In this document: piece by piece, positions 46,320 through 57,953 of the stretch
How the letters are laid out: every line of letters starts with the position of its first letter
How positions within the stretch are numbered: position 1 is the stretch's first letter
NCBI GenBank assembly: GCA_930367215.1
Contig: OV884058.1
Location: 220,948,208 to 221,012,207 of the forward strand
Origin: Pollenia angustigena
Lineage: Eukaryota > Arthropoda > Insecta > Diptera > Polleniidae
Direction: 5' to 3'
Length of the DNA: 64,000 nt
Made by a program: the position numbers and the translations under genes
The notes under the pieces: generated by a model
Told to the model about the DNA's origin: nothing
The model's input: the letters and a program-made list of their open reading frames with translations, nothing else
Database searches by the model: none

Positions 46320-46935
46320 GCTCGTGTTCTATAAACTACACATTAGAATTTTTGAAAAACTTTGGTATTAAAAAATTATAGGAATTTTATAAATTAATTT
46401 TTTGAGATATTCTCCTAAATTTATTTTTAATGTGTTTTTATTTGTAAGTGGTTAAGCATGTCTATATGAATCAGTAGATTTCAACCATAATTTTGAAAAG
46501 TTGCAAACAAAACCTCTTAGCCACGATTAAACATTTCAAATTATTTTGTTTTAGCTTTATGGAAACGAATAGTAATATGAACATGCTTTTTGTACGAAAT
46601 ATCTGTCAATTCGTCCATGACATTGTTTGACGTCTTCAATATTGTTTTAAGTTCTTGGTGTTTTAATAAATAAAACTAATGAATTTTCCCATATCTTTGA
46701 TTCTGCCAGCGTGTTGTAGTTTTAAGCATGAAGATATACTAGAACTACTTAAAAGAGTATTTAGTGCCTCGTCCTCGGCAACACATCAAGCCTTTATTTC
46801 ACCAAATAATTCATTTTTGGCAGCATATTTAAGTAAAGTGTTATTTGCAGTCTCTCAAGAACTACTTGAAACAGAGTCAATTTGTGCTTGTAGTATATTT
46901 ATGTCAAGCTTGTGTGTGTGGTGATTAATAAGTCG
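46320..46935 (+). other. No gene recognised; 81-residue open frame
   Basis: The frame 46679-46924 encodes SCSFKHEDILELLKRVFSAS-like text of fairly protein-like composition (Ser, Leu, Ala). I recognise no family and see no splice or promoter context. It may be chance or an exon fragment. Confidence 0.15.
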
Positions 46936-46939
46936 TGAC

Positions 46940-47230
46940 CAAGGCGAATTTAAAAAGGTTAACTTAACTCGTCAGCCCAAGGCGAATTTATACAAGGTAA
47001 GTGCAACTCTACAACTACAAAGCAAGGCGAATTAACTCCATGTATTTTGTTTTTGCAATTTTCTTACTTGTCAAATTTCAGTATAAAAACAAAACAATAT
47101 TTTGACGTTTCATGATTTTTTGTGGATACAGCTGATGAACGGCTGACGAGTTGAGTTTACCTTGTTGAATTCGCCTTGCGTCAGCCGTTCATCAGCTGTT
47201 TCCACGCCGAATTAATAAAAAATAGGGAAA
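46940..47230. mobile_element. CAAGGCGAATT-type element, outer copy hit by its own kind
   Basis: Left end CAAGGCGAATTTAAAAAGG at 46940. Its interior continues, after the nested copy, at 47187 with GTTCATCAGCTG. The right end is not found nearby. Confidence 0.65.
46978..47178. mobile_element. CAAGGCGAATT-type element, copy 4, nested in the outer copy
   Basis: Complete 201-bp copy, nearly identical to 29770-29961, with exact duplication CGTCAGCC (46970-46977 and 47179-47186). Confidence 0.92.
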
Positions 47231-47611
47231 CGTCAATATATAATTTTGTTTTTGTTTTTACGCTAAAATAACCGAAAACATTTCTTAGAAAAACTGCGAA
47301 TAATTGAAGTGAATTTAATAATCTCTTTTATAACCCAAAAAAAAGGACATGAATGATCGTCCTTGGACAAATTGTATACACAGTTGAACGCGCCTTAAAA
47401 ACCCCTTTCTTACGATACCCAATTTGTAGATATTGGTAAGGAAACAGATTCTTAAATTAACAAAACATGCAAAAAACATGCAAACTGGTCCAGCTCACGA
47501 GAGGTCAAAGCTGGAGCCGAAATATTTAAAATGTCATCTTAAAAAAGTCCAAGGTTCATTTTTAAGAGGGTACATCGAGCACGAATTTTGCTTCCATACA
47601 ACTTGAGTCGC

Positions 47612-48039
47612 TCTAATGTATATAATAAATATGAAATGTTGTGTGTTGCTGATCGCAAAACCTGAGAACGGCTTGACGGATTTAGACGATTTATTCTTTA
47701 AAATGATCGCCATGGTCCAGCTTAGGTTTGTATTTTGCCTAAATCAGAAAACGGCTCGGCTCCATCGATTTGACTAATTTTTTTTTAAATGATCGTATTA
47801 ATCCATTTTAAGTTTTCATCGAAAGAAAAATTTACCACGCCTACTTTAACGCCCACTTTTTCTATTTATTTGACCGATTTGGACGATTTTTTCTTTAAAA
47901 TGATTGCCATAAACCAACATAGGTTTTTACGGAAAGAAAATATTGCCCCGACCACTCTTTTCGATTTATCTCAAATCAGAAAACTGCTCCATCGATCATT
48001 AGTAATCAGCTACCGAGCGAAGCCGGGGCGGCCAACTAG
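47612..48039 (+). mobile_element. Helitron-like non-autonomous element
   Basis: The 5' side reads TCTAATGTATATAATAAATA and then ACCTGAGAACGGCTTGACGG, a layout common in insect Helitrons. The 3' end has CCGAGCGAAGCCGGGGCGG followed by CTAG and T, the expected short hairpin plus CTRR ahead of T. Internal GATTTGGACGATTTTT-type strings repeat. No Rep/helicase. Assignment rests on these ends. Confidence 0.6.
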
Positions 48040-48295
48040 TTATTTAATAAAAATGATTTTTTCACCGAGATTTTTTTTAAAACTTTGTTGCTATCTTATC
48101 TCGACTTAAGATGTTTTGTAAAATACCACAGAAATTACATTTAGAATACTGTCAAATTGCTAATTACTTTTTAAGCTGAGTATTTTAAATTGTTTTTGGT
48201 TTTTATTACAAGAACACAGGCGATTTGTATCTACATTGCTCATAACTTTTGTTACATTTTGCTTTAACATTCTTCGTAAAAAGTAAGTTTGCCCG

Positions 48296-48399
48296 ATATT
48301 CAAACGTTAACTTTAATAGAATTTCATAGGAAAAATATTTTAAAAGTAGTAATATTTTTTTTTCATATAAATCTTCTATTTTAACGTTAACGTTCGAAA
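48296..48399. mobile_element. Hairpin MITE related to 39612-39728
   Basis: GATATTCAAACGTTAAC and (reverse complement) GATTTCGAACGTTAACG face each other across an A/T centre. Confidence 0.5.
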
Positions 48400-48449
48400 T
48401 CATTGAAAAGGTAGTTAAATTACGGGTACAAATTACAATACAAATTACA

Positions 48450-48590
48450 CATTATTAAAATAACAGGTTTATTTTACCAAAATAACCGGTTTATTCGATA
48501 TTCGAAAAATAAACATTTTTAAATATCCGACTTGGGCAAAACTAAAATAACCGGTTAAAATTGGTCAAAATGTAACTGTTCGATCTCCCT
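48450..48590 (-). mobile_element. hAT-like terminus with AATAACCGGTT motif
   Basis: AATAACCGGTT recurs at 48478, 48541 and between. The right end ...GATCTCCCTA resembles TAGGG-type ends. The left end is missing. Confidence 0.5.
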
Positions 48591-48599
48591 AATGTTTAC

Positions 48600-49301
48600 C
48601 ACAACATTGATCCAAACAAACATTTTGCAAAAGCAAATAATTTGTAATCAAACTAGTGATTACGAGTAGGACGTCGAATATTTAATAGGTGTGAACATAG
48701 ATTTAGTGGTAATTTATGAATATGCGCCAATATTATTATTTACTTATTAAGGTACTTTTACACGACATGTATTTAGCAGTGTACTTGTCAAATATTCCAC
48801 TTCAAAAAAAACATATTAAAATCTTTTCGTGTTCAAAACTAACTATAAGTAAATGTATATTTAGAATGTTCAACATTTTTTATTTTTCGAATTTATTCTA
48901 TGAGCTAAATTTCAGTTATGTATTTTTTATATTTAGAATGTTTTTAAGTTATGCCAAAAACGAAAACGTGTGACAGCTAAACTTATAAATCTTTTTATAT
49001 ATGAAAATAATGTATGTTTCCTGTAATGTTGTTGTTGTCTTTACAATAATCTTTAACAAACACGCGCATATAGAATATAGGGTAGCACGAACAACGAAAA
49101 GTTTAAGCTTTTATTTAATTGATTTAAGAATTAAGGGATTGGATTTTGAATGTAATTTGTAATTTTATGTACAAATTTTCGTACTTATACTTAAATTTAG
49201 TACGGTTTTTTTTTCTTTCTGTGTAAGTATTTTATGGTTGCACACATTTAAATATGTATACTCGCACATTTGCTAAAGTTAGCTTAAGACGAAATCACTA
49301 C
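48600..49301. repeat. Segment duplicated from/to 43796-43890, then unremarkable DNA
   Basis: About 90 bp (ATTTTGCAAAAGCAAA...TTTAATAGGTGTGAA) are shared with 43796-43883 in direct orientation. The rest holds the start of a CGACATGTATTT MITE relative near 48770 and no gene. Confidence 0.55.
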
Positions 49302-49309
49302 AGTTGGCC

Positions 49310-49533
49310 CAAGGTATATTTATAGCAGGTAGTTTCGGAGAGCCAGCTGGTTATTTTTTATTTGCTTGTTTTGTGATACAAACTGTCAAATGTTCCATAG
49401 TAAACAAGTTTTTTGCATTTATCTTTTTTGTCTCTTTCCAACCCCTTTGCTGTTTGACAATAAAAAGCCCTGTTTTTTTGTTTTATTGCACAATTGTTGT
49501 AATCTCGCGGCTACCTGCTATAAATATACATTG
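49310..49533. mobile_element. Small hAT-like element, CAAGGTATATTTATAGCAGG ends
   Basis: Inverted ends CAAGGTATATTTATAGCAGG/CAATGTATATTTATAGCAGG; exact duplication AGTTGGCC (49302-49309 and 49534-49541). 224 bp. Two overlapping open frames here are not genes. Confidence 0.92.
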
Positions 49534-49904
49534 AGTTGGCCGAAAAACGCCTGCTGTTTTCGACAGTTCGAACCAATTTGTTTTGTTTAGAAATGGTTGA
49601 CAATTCGATCAGTACACACTGGTAATAGAATGCAAATAACCTCTCCCTTTTTGGATTGCTGTATGTAGTATTAACGGCACGTAAAGTAAATTCGCCTTGA
49701 GTTACATAGTTTAAGTACATTAAAATTAGCTTTTAAAGATGATTACGTATAATCACAGAGCTGAAAAGTTGTGATTATTTGAACGCAAAAGGATGTTTTT
49801 ATGGTGCTGATTAAGTATGAATTTTTATGCAATCAGCCAAAGCCGCTTGTTTTCTGAGCTGCCAGATACCAAAAGTCAAATAACTGGACAATAGAAAAAA
49901 TTAA

Positions 49905-50630
49905 CCAGTACCCATGTTCTGTAACTTTAGTGAGAACTTCTTGCATCGAAAAGATGTGAAACAAAATATTCCGTCGTTTCTCGAAAAGTGAGAAAAATGT
50001 GTGTCTGTAACTCATGTCGAAAACTATGAAAAGAGATTACGTCGTTACGTTATAAATGTCATAATATTGCACTCGAAGCCGATGTGACATTGCAGACGTT
50101 CAGAACGCCAGTAACACACATCGTTGACGGCGACCAAAATTTACTAAAATTGAAAATTGTTCAACGACGGCGGCGAAAATACAAACGTCGGCTATACCAA
50201 ATTGTGTAAAGAGCGACTTTAATGTTTGTTGTAAGCAAACGAGCTTTGAAGACATTCGTATATTTTATTAAAATGTTAAAAGCAAAATAATAAAACAATG
50301 AAAAATGTGCCAAGAACAAAATATTATTATTATTCTTTGCATTTTTAATGGTTTTTAGTGTTAAAATTTTTTCTCGCCCCATTTTTAATCGTGAGTTTAT
50401 TTGACAGTTCAAAGCGGGAACTTTTCTCACCAAAACGTTGCAGACACACTTTTTCTGTAAATTGGCGAGTAATTTCCTTACGTGACAGCTTGTACTCGCC
50501 AAAAAAAGTTACAGACACAGTTAAGTGAGAAAAACAGCTGTTTGTTACAATTTATGGCATTTTTGTTTCATTTCACACATTTCAATCGAAAACTTTCTCG
50601 ACGCGAGAGTTACAGAACATGGGCACAGGA
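49905..50630 (+). mobile_element. MITE copy 2, CCCATGTTCTGTAACT ends
   Basis: Inverted ends share CCCATGTTCTGTAACT. AAATAACTGGA stands just outside on both sides (49878 and 50638) and may be a duplication. Uninterrupted relative of 2860-4085, in opposite orientation. The antisense 113-residue frame 50161-50502 is in the repeat. Confidence 0.75.
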
Positions 50631-51544
50631 TTTTGAAAAAATAACTGGAAAATTTAAAAATGCCCTTAACTATAAGAAAAAGTAAAATTTTAATTTTGTT
50701 TTCAATAAAAAAACAAAAAAGCAAGGAAACGTTTTAAATTTTAACTTTAAGTTAAGTCTTATGTAATACTAGCATTTAACCCGCTATTTCGTTAGAGTCT
50801 CCTTTTTCTTCGTGGACATATGTATCAGTATGCCAAAGTTTATTTTCTCATTCACTCAAGACCTTGCATCTTAAATTTTATGTTTCAAGGTCCAATACTA
50901 ACGGAAATTAAAAAAGTACCAGTTAATGAACAAAAAAGTACCAAACAGTTCCGCAATAGATTCTTATCCACTCACGATATTGCATGTTGAATCTTATGTT
51001 TGGAGTTCCAATATTAACGATAATTAAAAAACTACCAGTTGTAGAACCAAAACGCTAAAGAAAAATATTAAATTTCCCGTATTTCCTTTTTAGGGTAATA
51101 TTTTTCCCCCCATTAAAGTATGTTTATAAAATTTCAGTTTTGTAGTAGCAGCCGATAATTTACTACGAATATATCAATGAATGAAGAAAAATGTTTTGTA
51201 AAAAAAGTACCGAAAATAGTTACGAATTTCACCCTTATATGTAAGAATTTCGAAAAAGTACCAAATCGAAATTCTTATTTTTTGATAAGTTTCGAATGTG
51301 GTATTAACTCTGTTTCTATGTTTACTGGTTCAAAAGATAGATGGTGTGTCAAAAAAGTACCAAAATTCAGGTTTTACCCGTTTAATCTCTAATAGGGCCA
51401 AATTTCAAAATAGTACCAGACATCTGTCCGCTTATTTTTCTAAAGAACAACGATCAGTATGCATTTTTTGTATCTCTTTTAGTTTTTGAGATATAAGGTT
51501 ACCGAATTCTCCCGTTTTCACTCTTTTTTAGCCCCTAAACATTC

Positions 51545-52620
51545 TCTTTTTGGGGCGGTTTCGTTTTTTAACTGGTACTTTTTGTAATTTTCGTAAATTT
51601 TGGTCTTATGAACATAAAATTAAACCTTCAAGGTCCTGAGTGAATGAAAATCTCTAAAAGCTCTTATTGGTACTTTTTAGATCTTAAACTGGTACTTTTT
51701 GAATATCCGTTATTATTGGACTTCGAAACATAAAATTCAAGATTCAATGCCCTAAGTGGATAAGAATCTATAAGAGGGAAGTTTTTGGTACTTTTTTGTT
51801 CTTTAACTGGTACTTTCTTAATTCCCGTTAGTATTGGACCAAGAAACAAAAACTTAAAATTGCAAGTTTCTGTGGTAATGAGATTCTGTAAGAGGGCTTT
51901 TTGGTACTTTTTTTGTTCATTAACTGGTACTTTTTGAATTTTTGTTTATATCGAACCTAGAATCATAAAATCTAGCATGCAATGCCCTAAGTGGATGAGA
52001 ATATATAAGACGGAACGTTTTGGTACTTTTTTATTCATTAAAGCTGCGTTCACAATCAAAAAAACATTTTCACTTGGTGTTCATAATAGAGCAACAATTT
52101 CTTTTGTAACTACACACAGTTTGCATCAAGAAACCGTTGGCAAATTTTAGTCACAACAATATTATGCATTTTTTTTTATTTTTGTGAACATTTTGTTAAA
52201 ATTTCCATTCAAAAATAAATAAAATTATTTTAAACGTCAGAAACAATTTCATACAAATTGTTGCTGAAGTTCTAGTTGACTGAACTTTAGTTACATTTTT
52301 AAAAAATATTTAGTTACATTTTTGTTCTAAAAATGAAAGGAAAATATATGAAATACCTTGGGAAGAAAAAAGATAGAAGAAAAAACGAAATTGTTTTTTT
52401 GATTGTGAACGTAGCTTAACTGGCTTGTTTTGAATTTCCGTTAGTCTTGGACCTAGAAAGATAAAATTTAACATGCAGGGTCCTAAGTGAATGAGAATCT
52501 GTATGAGGGCTTTTTGGTACTTTTTTTGTTCTATAACTGGTACCTGTAAGAGGGATTTTTTGGTGCTTTTTCGTTTTCTAACTGGTACTTTTTTAAATAA
52601 ACTGGTACTTTTTTTTAAAT
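51545..52620 (+). repeat. Tandem array, 117-118 bp unit
   Basis: CTGGTACTTTTTGAAT starts units at 51572, 51689, 51807 and 51924, and the next unit resumes at 52420 after the MITE. Units hold GGACCTAGAAACATAAAAT-like and AAGTGGATGAGAATCT-like strings. Inverted units stand at 50890-51060. Confidence 0.85.
52042..52416 (+). mobile_element. PIF/Harbinger-like MITE, GTTCACAATC family, copy 2
   Basis: Ends AGCTGCGTTCACAATC and GATTGTGAACGTAGCT; TAA duplications at 52039-52041 and 52417-52419. Neighbouring tandem units read CATTAACTGG at this point, so the empty site is known and proves the 3-bp duplication. Confidence 0.93.
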
Positions 52621-53173
52621 TAAATATTTATTTTTGTGCATTAAATAAAAAAAGCAAATTGTTGTCTGGTAGTCTTACGAAATTCGGCCGTTATAGGTAG
52701 TAAACGGGTAAAACCTGTATCTTGGACCTTTTTTGTCCATCTAGCTTTTAAACCAATACGCATAGAAATAAAAATTATATAAGATTTGTAACTTTTCTAA
52801 AAGAAACAAATGCATATTTGGTACTTTTTCGATATTCGAACGTTTAAGGGATGAAAATTGTAAATATGTTTGTTAATTTTTTCAAAAGATTTTTTCTCCA
52901 TCTATTTATCTTTTATCGCAGAGCCTAAACGTATGAAGCTAAAGGTTGACATTTGGACCGAAGGCTGGCCTCTCGCTTACAACTACAATCCGAGTCGGAA
53001 AGAACCCAACCAATTGTAGGGGGATGTAGGAAAAGATAAACTCACTGTTTATTGTTGGTGTTTTGTTTAAGCTTTGATATTGTTACAAGTAAGACTTAGA
53101 GTGTTTATAACTCTTATTCGCTTTAGCGTTTTATTTGTTTAATATTTTTGGCTTTTCGTTAATCTTTGGAAAA

Positions 53174-53223
53174 GGTGTCCTGATAAGCTGGTCTTAGCAA
53201 CCGGCGAAATGCGCATAGAAGCT
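53174..53223 (+). ncRNA. Hammerhead-ribozyme-like motif, copy 1 (mutated core)
   Basis: Order fits a type I hammerhead: stem I half GGTGTC, then CTGATAA (53180-53186), stem II GCTGG/CCGGC around a 9-nt loop, GAAA (53206-53209), short stem III TGCGCA, then TA as the cleavage dinucleotide and the stem I half GAAGC. The core should be CTGATGA; the G-to-A change removes the G8 needed for catalysis, so this copy is probably dead. Stem III is so short that activity would be expected only as a dimer. Confidence 0.55.
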
Positions 53224-54561
53224 AGCTTTCCCTCAACAATAAATTTCAGTGTATTTATCAAATATGAAAAAATGGGAATTTAGCACGTCATACGGAGATA
53301 GTATTAATAATAAACTTTGTATTCCCGAAAATAACTTTGATTAACACTTATTGTTGTTCAATAGAAAAATTCGCTCACCTCATATCTCCTAAACTAAGAG
53401 AGATACAAAAGATGGAATACTTATTATTGTTTATTAAAAATTATAAACGGACAGGTGTCTGGTACTTTTTTGAGGTACGGCCTTTTTGGGGTGTAAAAGA
53501 GTAAATAAAAATTATGTATATCACATCTTAGCTTATCTGAAAAATACAAAACAGACTTGGACCTTTTTTGAAATTCAAACGTTTAAGGGTGTGAAAACCG
53601 TTCCTAATTTTGTTACTTTTTCCACAACATTTTTCTCCATCTACGTATCTTTATAATATAAATTTGTAAATTAACTGACTGAATCATCATCGCTCATCCT
53701 AAACTCCTGAAGCTAAAAAGCTGACTTTTGAACCGGAGGCTGGCCTCTCGCAAATCGATCCCGCTAACCTTAAAAATCCAAAACTAAAAGAGATCCAAAA
53801 AATTCAACACTTATTGTTGTTCATTTAAAAAAAAAATAAGGGGCAGGTTCCTGGTACTTTTTTGAAATTTGCTCCTTGTGGGAGTAAACGCGTCCGACCT
53901 GTACATATGTTGGAACCTTTTTATCACGCCATCTATCTTTTAAACCAAAACGTTTTCTTCATTCTATGACATACACGTAATAAATTATGGGCTCCCACAA
54001 CAACACTGACATTTTTGATACATAAGAGTATCAAAAAGGATAATACTGGAAATTAACTTTCTTTCATTTGCTTTTGTGTTCTACGAGTGGTACTTTTTGA
54101 ATTTTCTATAATATTGAACTTAGAAACACAAAATTAAAGGTGAATATCAACCTATGAGATGAAAAATGTTGGAACTTTTTCGCTAAAACCTAGATAAATA
54201 TAGGTACTTGGGCATATAAATATGTTCATGAAAGAAAAGGCCCGACTACAAAGTAGCGGGTTAAATGCTAGAATTTAAACAAGTTTAAACCTAGAAAAAT
54301 AAACTTTGGCATAAAAATATGTCCACAAAGAAAAAGGAGACGCTAACGAAGGTTAAATGCTAGTAAAATAAAAAACTCTATTTAAATACCTACATATAAT
54401 TTAAAGATAAAAAGTAGGTATTTAGATGTAAAGACAAAAACTGGCCCTTACAAACCTAACATTAGAATTGGAGAAATTATTTCTTAATTATTTATGTATT
54501 GAAATATTGAAAACTGAATTTAAACATTTTGTTCATTTAAATTATCCAAATTAATATTTTC

Positions 54562-55756
54562 GGCTCCACGAAAAGCCCCCCAATGAAATAACGCCCAGGA
54601 AATAGCCCCCAATGAAATAATCCCCAAAAAATAGGAAATAACACCCAAAAGCAGTGAATGAAATAACATCGAAAAATAAATGAAATAAACCCCAAAACGA
54701 AAACGAAACAACCCCCAATATTTTGAAGTTATTTCATATGAAATAACACCCAATGATGAAAATGAAATAACCCCCAATGAAATTAACCCCATCAGCAACA
54801 AAAATGAAATTATGCCCAAAATTCATAAAAGAGTCAGTTTCACCAAGGATTTCATGAAGTCAATATGGACCAACAGCAAAGTCGCAAAATTATTGAAATG
54901 AATCGTGTGGAGGCCCGCAGGTGTCTTCTTAATAATAAGGATATATTCGGTTCAAAAATATTGCTGCAGTTATTTTACCCGCCCGTAGATTCTTGTAGCC
55001 CTGCTCTATTATTGCAGTTCGGAAGACAATTTGCCTTCTACGTTTGGACTTTACACGGGGGGGGGTGCTTTTTAACCATGGGAGGTAAGGCCATAATGGC
55101 TTTTAATGCTCAATTGAATGGGAGAAAAAGCCGTTATGGTCTTATCGCCCAATCATTGAGAGGTAAGGTCATATTTAAAATTTTGCGAAATGAGAAATAT
55201 AGCCATATTTTTTTCACAAATGAGAGACAAAGCCATACTTTTCCAGAATAGTGTTACGCATGGTGTCAACATTCTGTAAAAGGGAAAATCCTTAGTTATC
55301 ATTGAAAAACATTTTTTTATTCTTGTGACGCACGCAGGAAAACTTCCTTCAGCGAAGTCACCTGCCGCGTCCTACTGGAGGAAAAAATCCCTAAGCACGG
55401 CCGCAGGCCGTCACGCAGAAAAACTTTAGTATGCGAAGCCAGATTTCAATACTTAACTTTAGTGTTAAAAATGAAATAAACTTCGAATTAAAAATGAAAT
55501 AACACCCAAATTAAACACGCTATGAAACAAGCCCCGAATTTTAAAAATTTGTTGGGTGTTATTTCATTGGAGATTATTTCATAATTTGAAAACCCCAAAT
55601 GAAGAATGAAATAATTCCCAAAAAAAATGAAAAACGGCCCAAAAAAATTGGGAGTTTTTTCATATGAAATAACACCCAAAAATGTATGAAAAAAAATTTG
55701 GGAATGTTTCATTTCTCGTTTGGGTGTTATTTCATTGGGGGGCTTTTCGTGGAGCC
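54562..55756. mobile_element. Non-autonomous hAT-type element, CCCCAATGAAATAAC family
   Basis: Ends GGCTCCACGAAAAGCCCCCC with exact duplication ATATTTTC (54554-54561 and 55757-55764). CCCCAATGAAATAAC and ACCCAA strings are iterated over about 250 bp at both ends. The centre holds a 128-residue open frame (54865-55251) with no recognised motif and a GC-rich block near 55330-55440. Starts with GG, not CA/TA, which is unusual for hAT. Confidence 0.85.
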
Positions 55757-55909
55757 ATATTTTCGACTACGTTTTGTACAATAAACCATATTTCAAAACC
55801 TTATCGATCTTTGAAATATGTACTGTCGTCGATAAATCATAAACGATTGCAACAATGTTTTCATGAAATTTGATGTTGTATTTTCGATGTTGGGAATTTT
55901 AAACTAAAT

Positions 55910-56870
55910 TAAACAAAAGGAATTTGGTGCGTTCTTTTAACTTTTTCATGATCAAATTATAGTTTTGCATGCAGTAAATTTGTGTGATCAAATACATATA
56001 CATATGTATGTAGGTAGGTATACTATACTTGTATTTGTTGCTTAAAATTTCTAAAAAACAAAACGATGATTCTTGGAAAATTCCCCATAATTATTTAAAA
56101 ATAAAATAAAAAAAATTAAATGAAAATAATATTAAGACAGAGATACAAATAAAACCTTTAAAGAGAACAACGACTGTCAGAAGGGCGAACAGACAGACAA
56201 ACGGACAACTACAAAGAAATAAGTCTTATGCAGAAAAACAAAATAAATAAATTTTAACAGGCGAACAACAAACAAATTATGTAGGTACGAAGTATTAAAA
56301 CAAAATCGAAGAAAAATTAAGCAAAAATACATACCAAAGTATACATACATACATTCATACATCCTAAAATAAATGAATAAGTAGTAACCGAATGTGAATA
56401 TCCATCCATCCATCCAACAATTCAAAATTGAAGTTAAAAACCTACAAAAACAAATCAAGGAATATTATTTTTTGTTCTTTATTTCTGTTAAAAAAAAAAA
56501 AAATTAAAGAAAAAAAAAACAATTTATTGTGAGCTAATTTAAGCGAGGACGACACCTTAACAACGACAACAGCAACGCAGCAACATCTTCAGCCAGCCAG
56601 CAGCAGTAATGGCAACAGCGAAAGTGCATGCAACTCATATTTACAGCACAGGAATAAATAAAAGCAAAAAAATAAAAAAAATAATAATAATAATAATAAA
56701 ACAACAACAACCAAAATAGTGCTAAATCAATGTGTCTTTGTGTCTGGCGGCATAATATGAGGAGACTGAGACAGACGGATACTCAAAAAAGTTACTGAAG
56801 TACAGTGGCCTCTCGGAAAGGGAAATTGTAGCAAATTTTGCTATCTTTATAAAAGCAATTGTACAAATTT
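55910..56870 (+). other. Single-copy-looking block, possible untranslated exon
   Basis: No duplicate in the window. At 56545-56640 it has CAACGACAACAGCAACGCAGC, CCAGCCAGCAGCAG and an ATG at 56609 with a short frame ending near 56719; such CAG/CAA-rich leaders are typical of fly 5' untranslated exons. An AAT microsatellite lies near 56681-56700. Weak evidence. Confidence 0.25.
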
Positions 56871-57953
56871 AGCTTTGTTCACAATCAAAGCAACAATTTC
56901 GCTTTTTCTTCTATCAAGGCGAATTCATACAAGGTGACCTTGGCTTGCTACGTAAGCAACAGCCGATAACTAACTATACGTCAAAATGATATGCCGTTAC
57001 TTTTTTTTGACATTTCTATTTAAATATTTATTTAAATTCAAAATAAATTTCAAGATTTTTTTTTCTAAATTAAAAATGAATCCTACAACACACATGCACG
57101 CAAAACCTCAAACCTAAAAGAAGGAAGTGGAGTACTTCCAGCTTGACGAACATCGTTATATCGGCTCAGAAAGTGATTCTGAGAGTATACTTAAGGATTG
57201 TCTAGGAACAATATTTGAAGGTGCTACAAACAATTGCACAAACGAATCCCAGCTAGCATAGGCTGTTTAGTAGGCGATGGTATTTAATATACAACTCCTG
57301 AAATAATCTTCTGATGATTATTTGACGAGTAATCTTGGAATGGTAACCATGCAAGTCCTAACTATTATTTAATAATTATTCCAAGAGTACAAAAACTACA
57401 ATGTTACACTTAGTTCATTCGTTAAAACATCATCGATTTAATATTTTGCGACTCCATGTATGAGTCATATAACAATTACTGAGCTTCCTTAATAAGAGGG
57501 GTTTTTTTTAATCATGCAAATTCCATTGTCAAAATAATTTCAATAAAACAAACCGACTTTAGGATCTTTCAAATAAGATTTTCTGACATGAAAAAAACGC
57601 TTGAAGCTCTTACTTAGGAAGTTCATTTGTACGGCTGAGAGTTTCACGAGTTGTAAAATAATTCCTGCATGAAACTCATGCGAATATTGACATGCTTTCT
57701 GAAAGACTCGTGAGATAATCTTTACACACATCTCAAACGCCTAATATAAGCGTCTTTCTCTGTGTTGTAGAAGTATCTCTAAGAGGAATCAACTTGTGCA
57801 ACAGTTTCTCCCGTACGAGGAATCTTTTACGATTTAAAACTGAGCTCTTCAACGATGAAACACGCTCTTCATGAGATTCCTAGTAGACTCTTACACAATT
57901 AAAAATGATGGCTGGGGTAATACCAACTCCACTATTGTGATGAGGGTATAAAT

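Larger units (their letters stand above)
50768..54364. mobile_element. 3.6-kb inverted-repeat element with GGTACTTTTT array
   Basis: Ends ACTAGCATTTAACC...GTTAG(A/C)GTCTCCTTTTTC and its reverse complement pair over about 75 bp. A second right-end-like string TAGCGGGTTAAATGCTAG lies at 54257. Inside are GGTACTTTTT-rich blocks, a 117-bp tandem array, a PIF-like MITE and a hammerhead-bearing repeat. No transposase or polymerase is visible, so class is open. Open frames in it are repeat translations. Confidence 0.65.

Noticed and set aside
50161..50502. Antisense 113-residue frame
   Set aside because: It lies wholly in MITE copy 2 and has no motif; the related copy at 2860-4085 does not keep the frame.
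50780..54360. CRISPR-like array from repeated GGTACTTTTT
   Set aside because: Units are long, diverged and without unique spacers, and the organism is a eukaryote.
54865..55251. 128-residue frame in the CCCCAATGAAATAAC element
   Set aside because: No family recognised and the composition follows local repeats such as GAGAAATATAGCC; kept only as a note in the element.
56177..56458. Antisense frame rich in Phe, Tyr and Cys, membrane-like
   Set aside because: Composition follows from TACATACAT and CATCCATC repeats; no start context or family.
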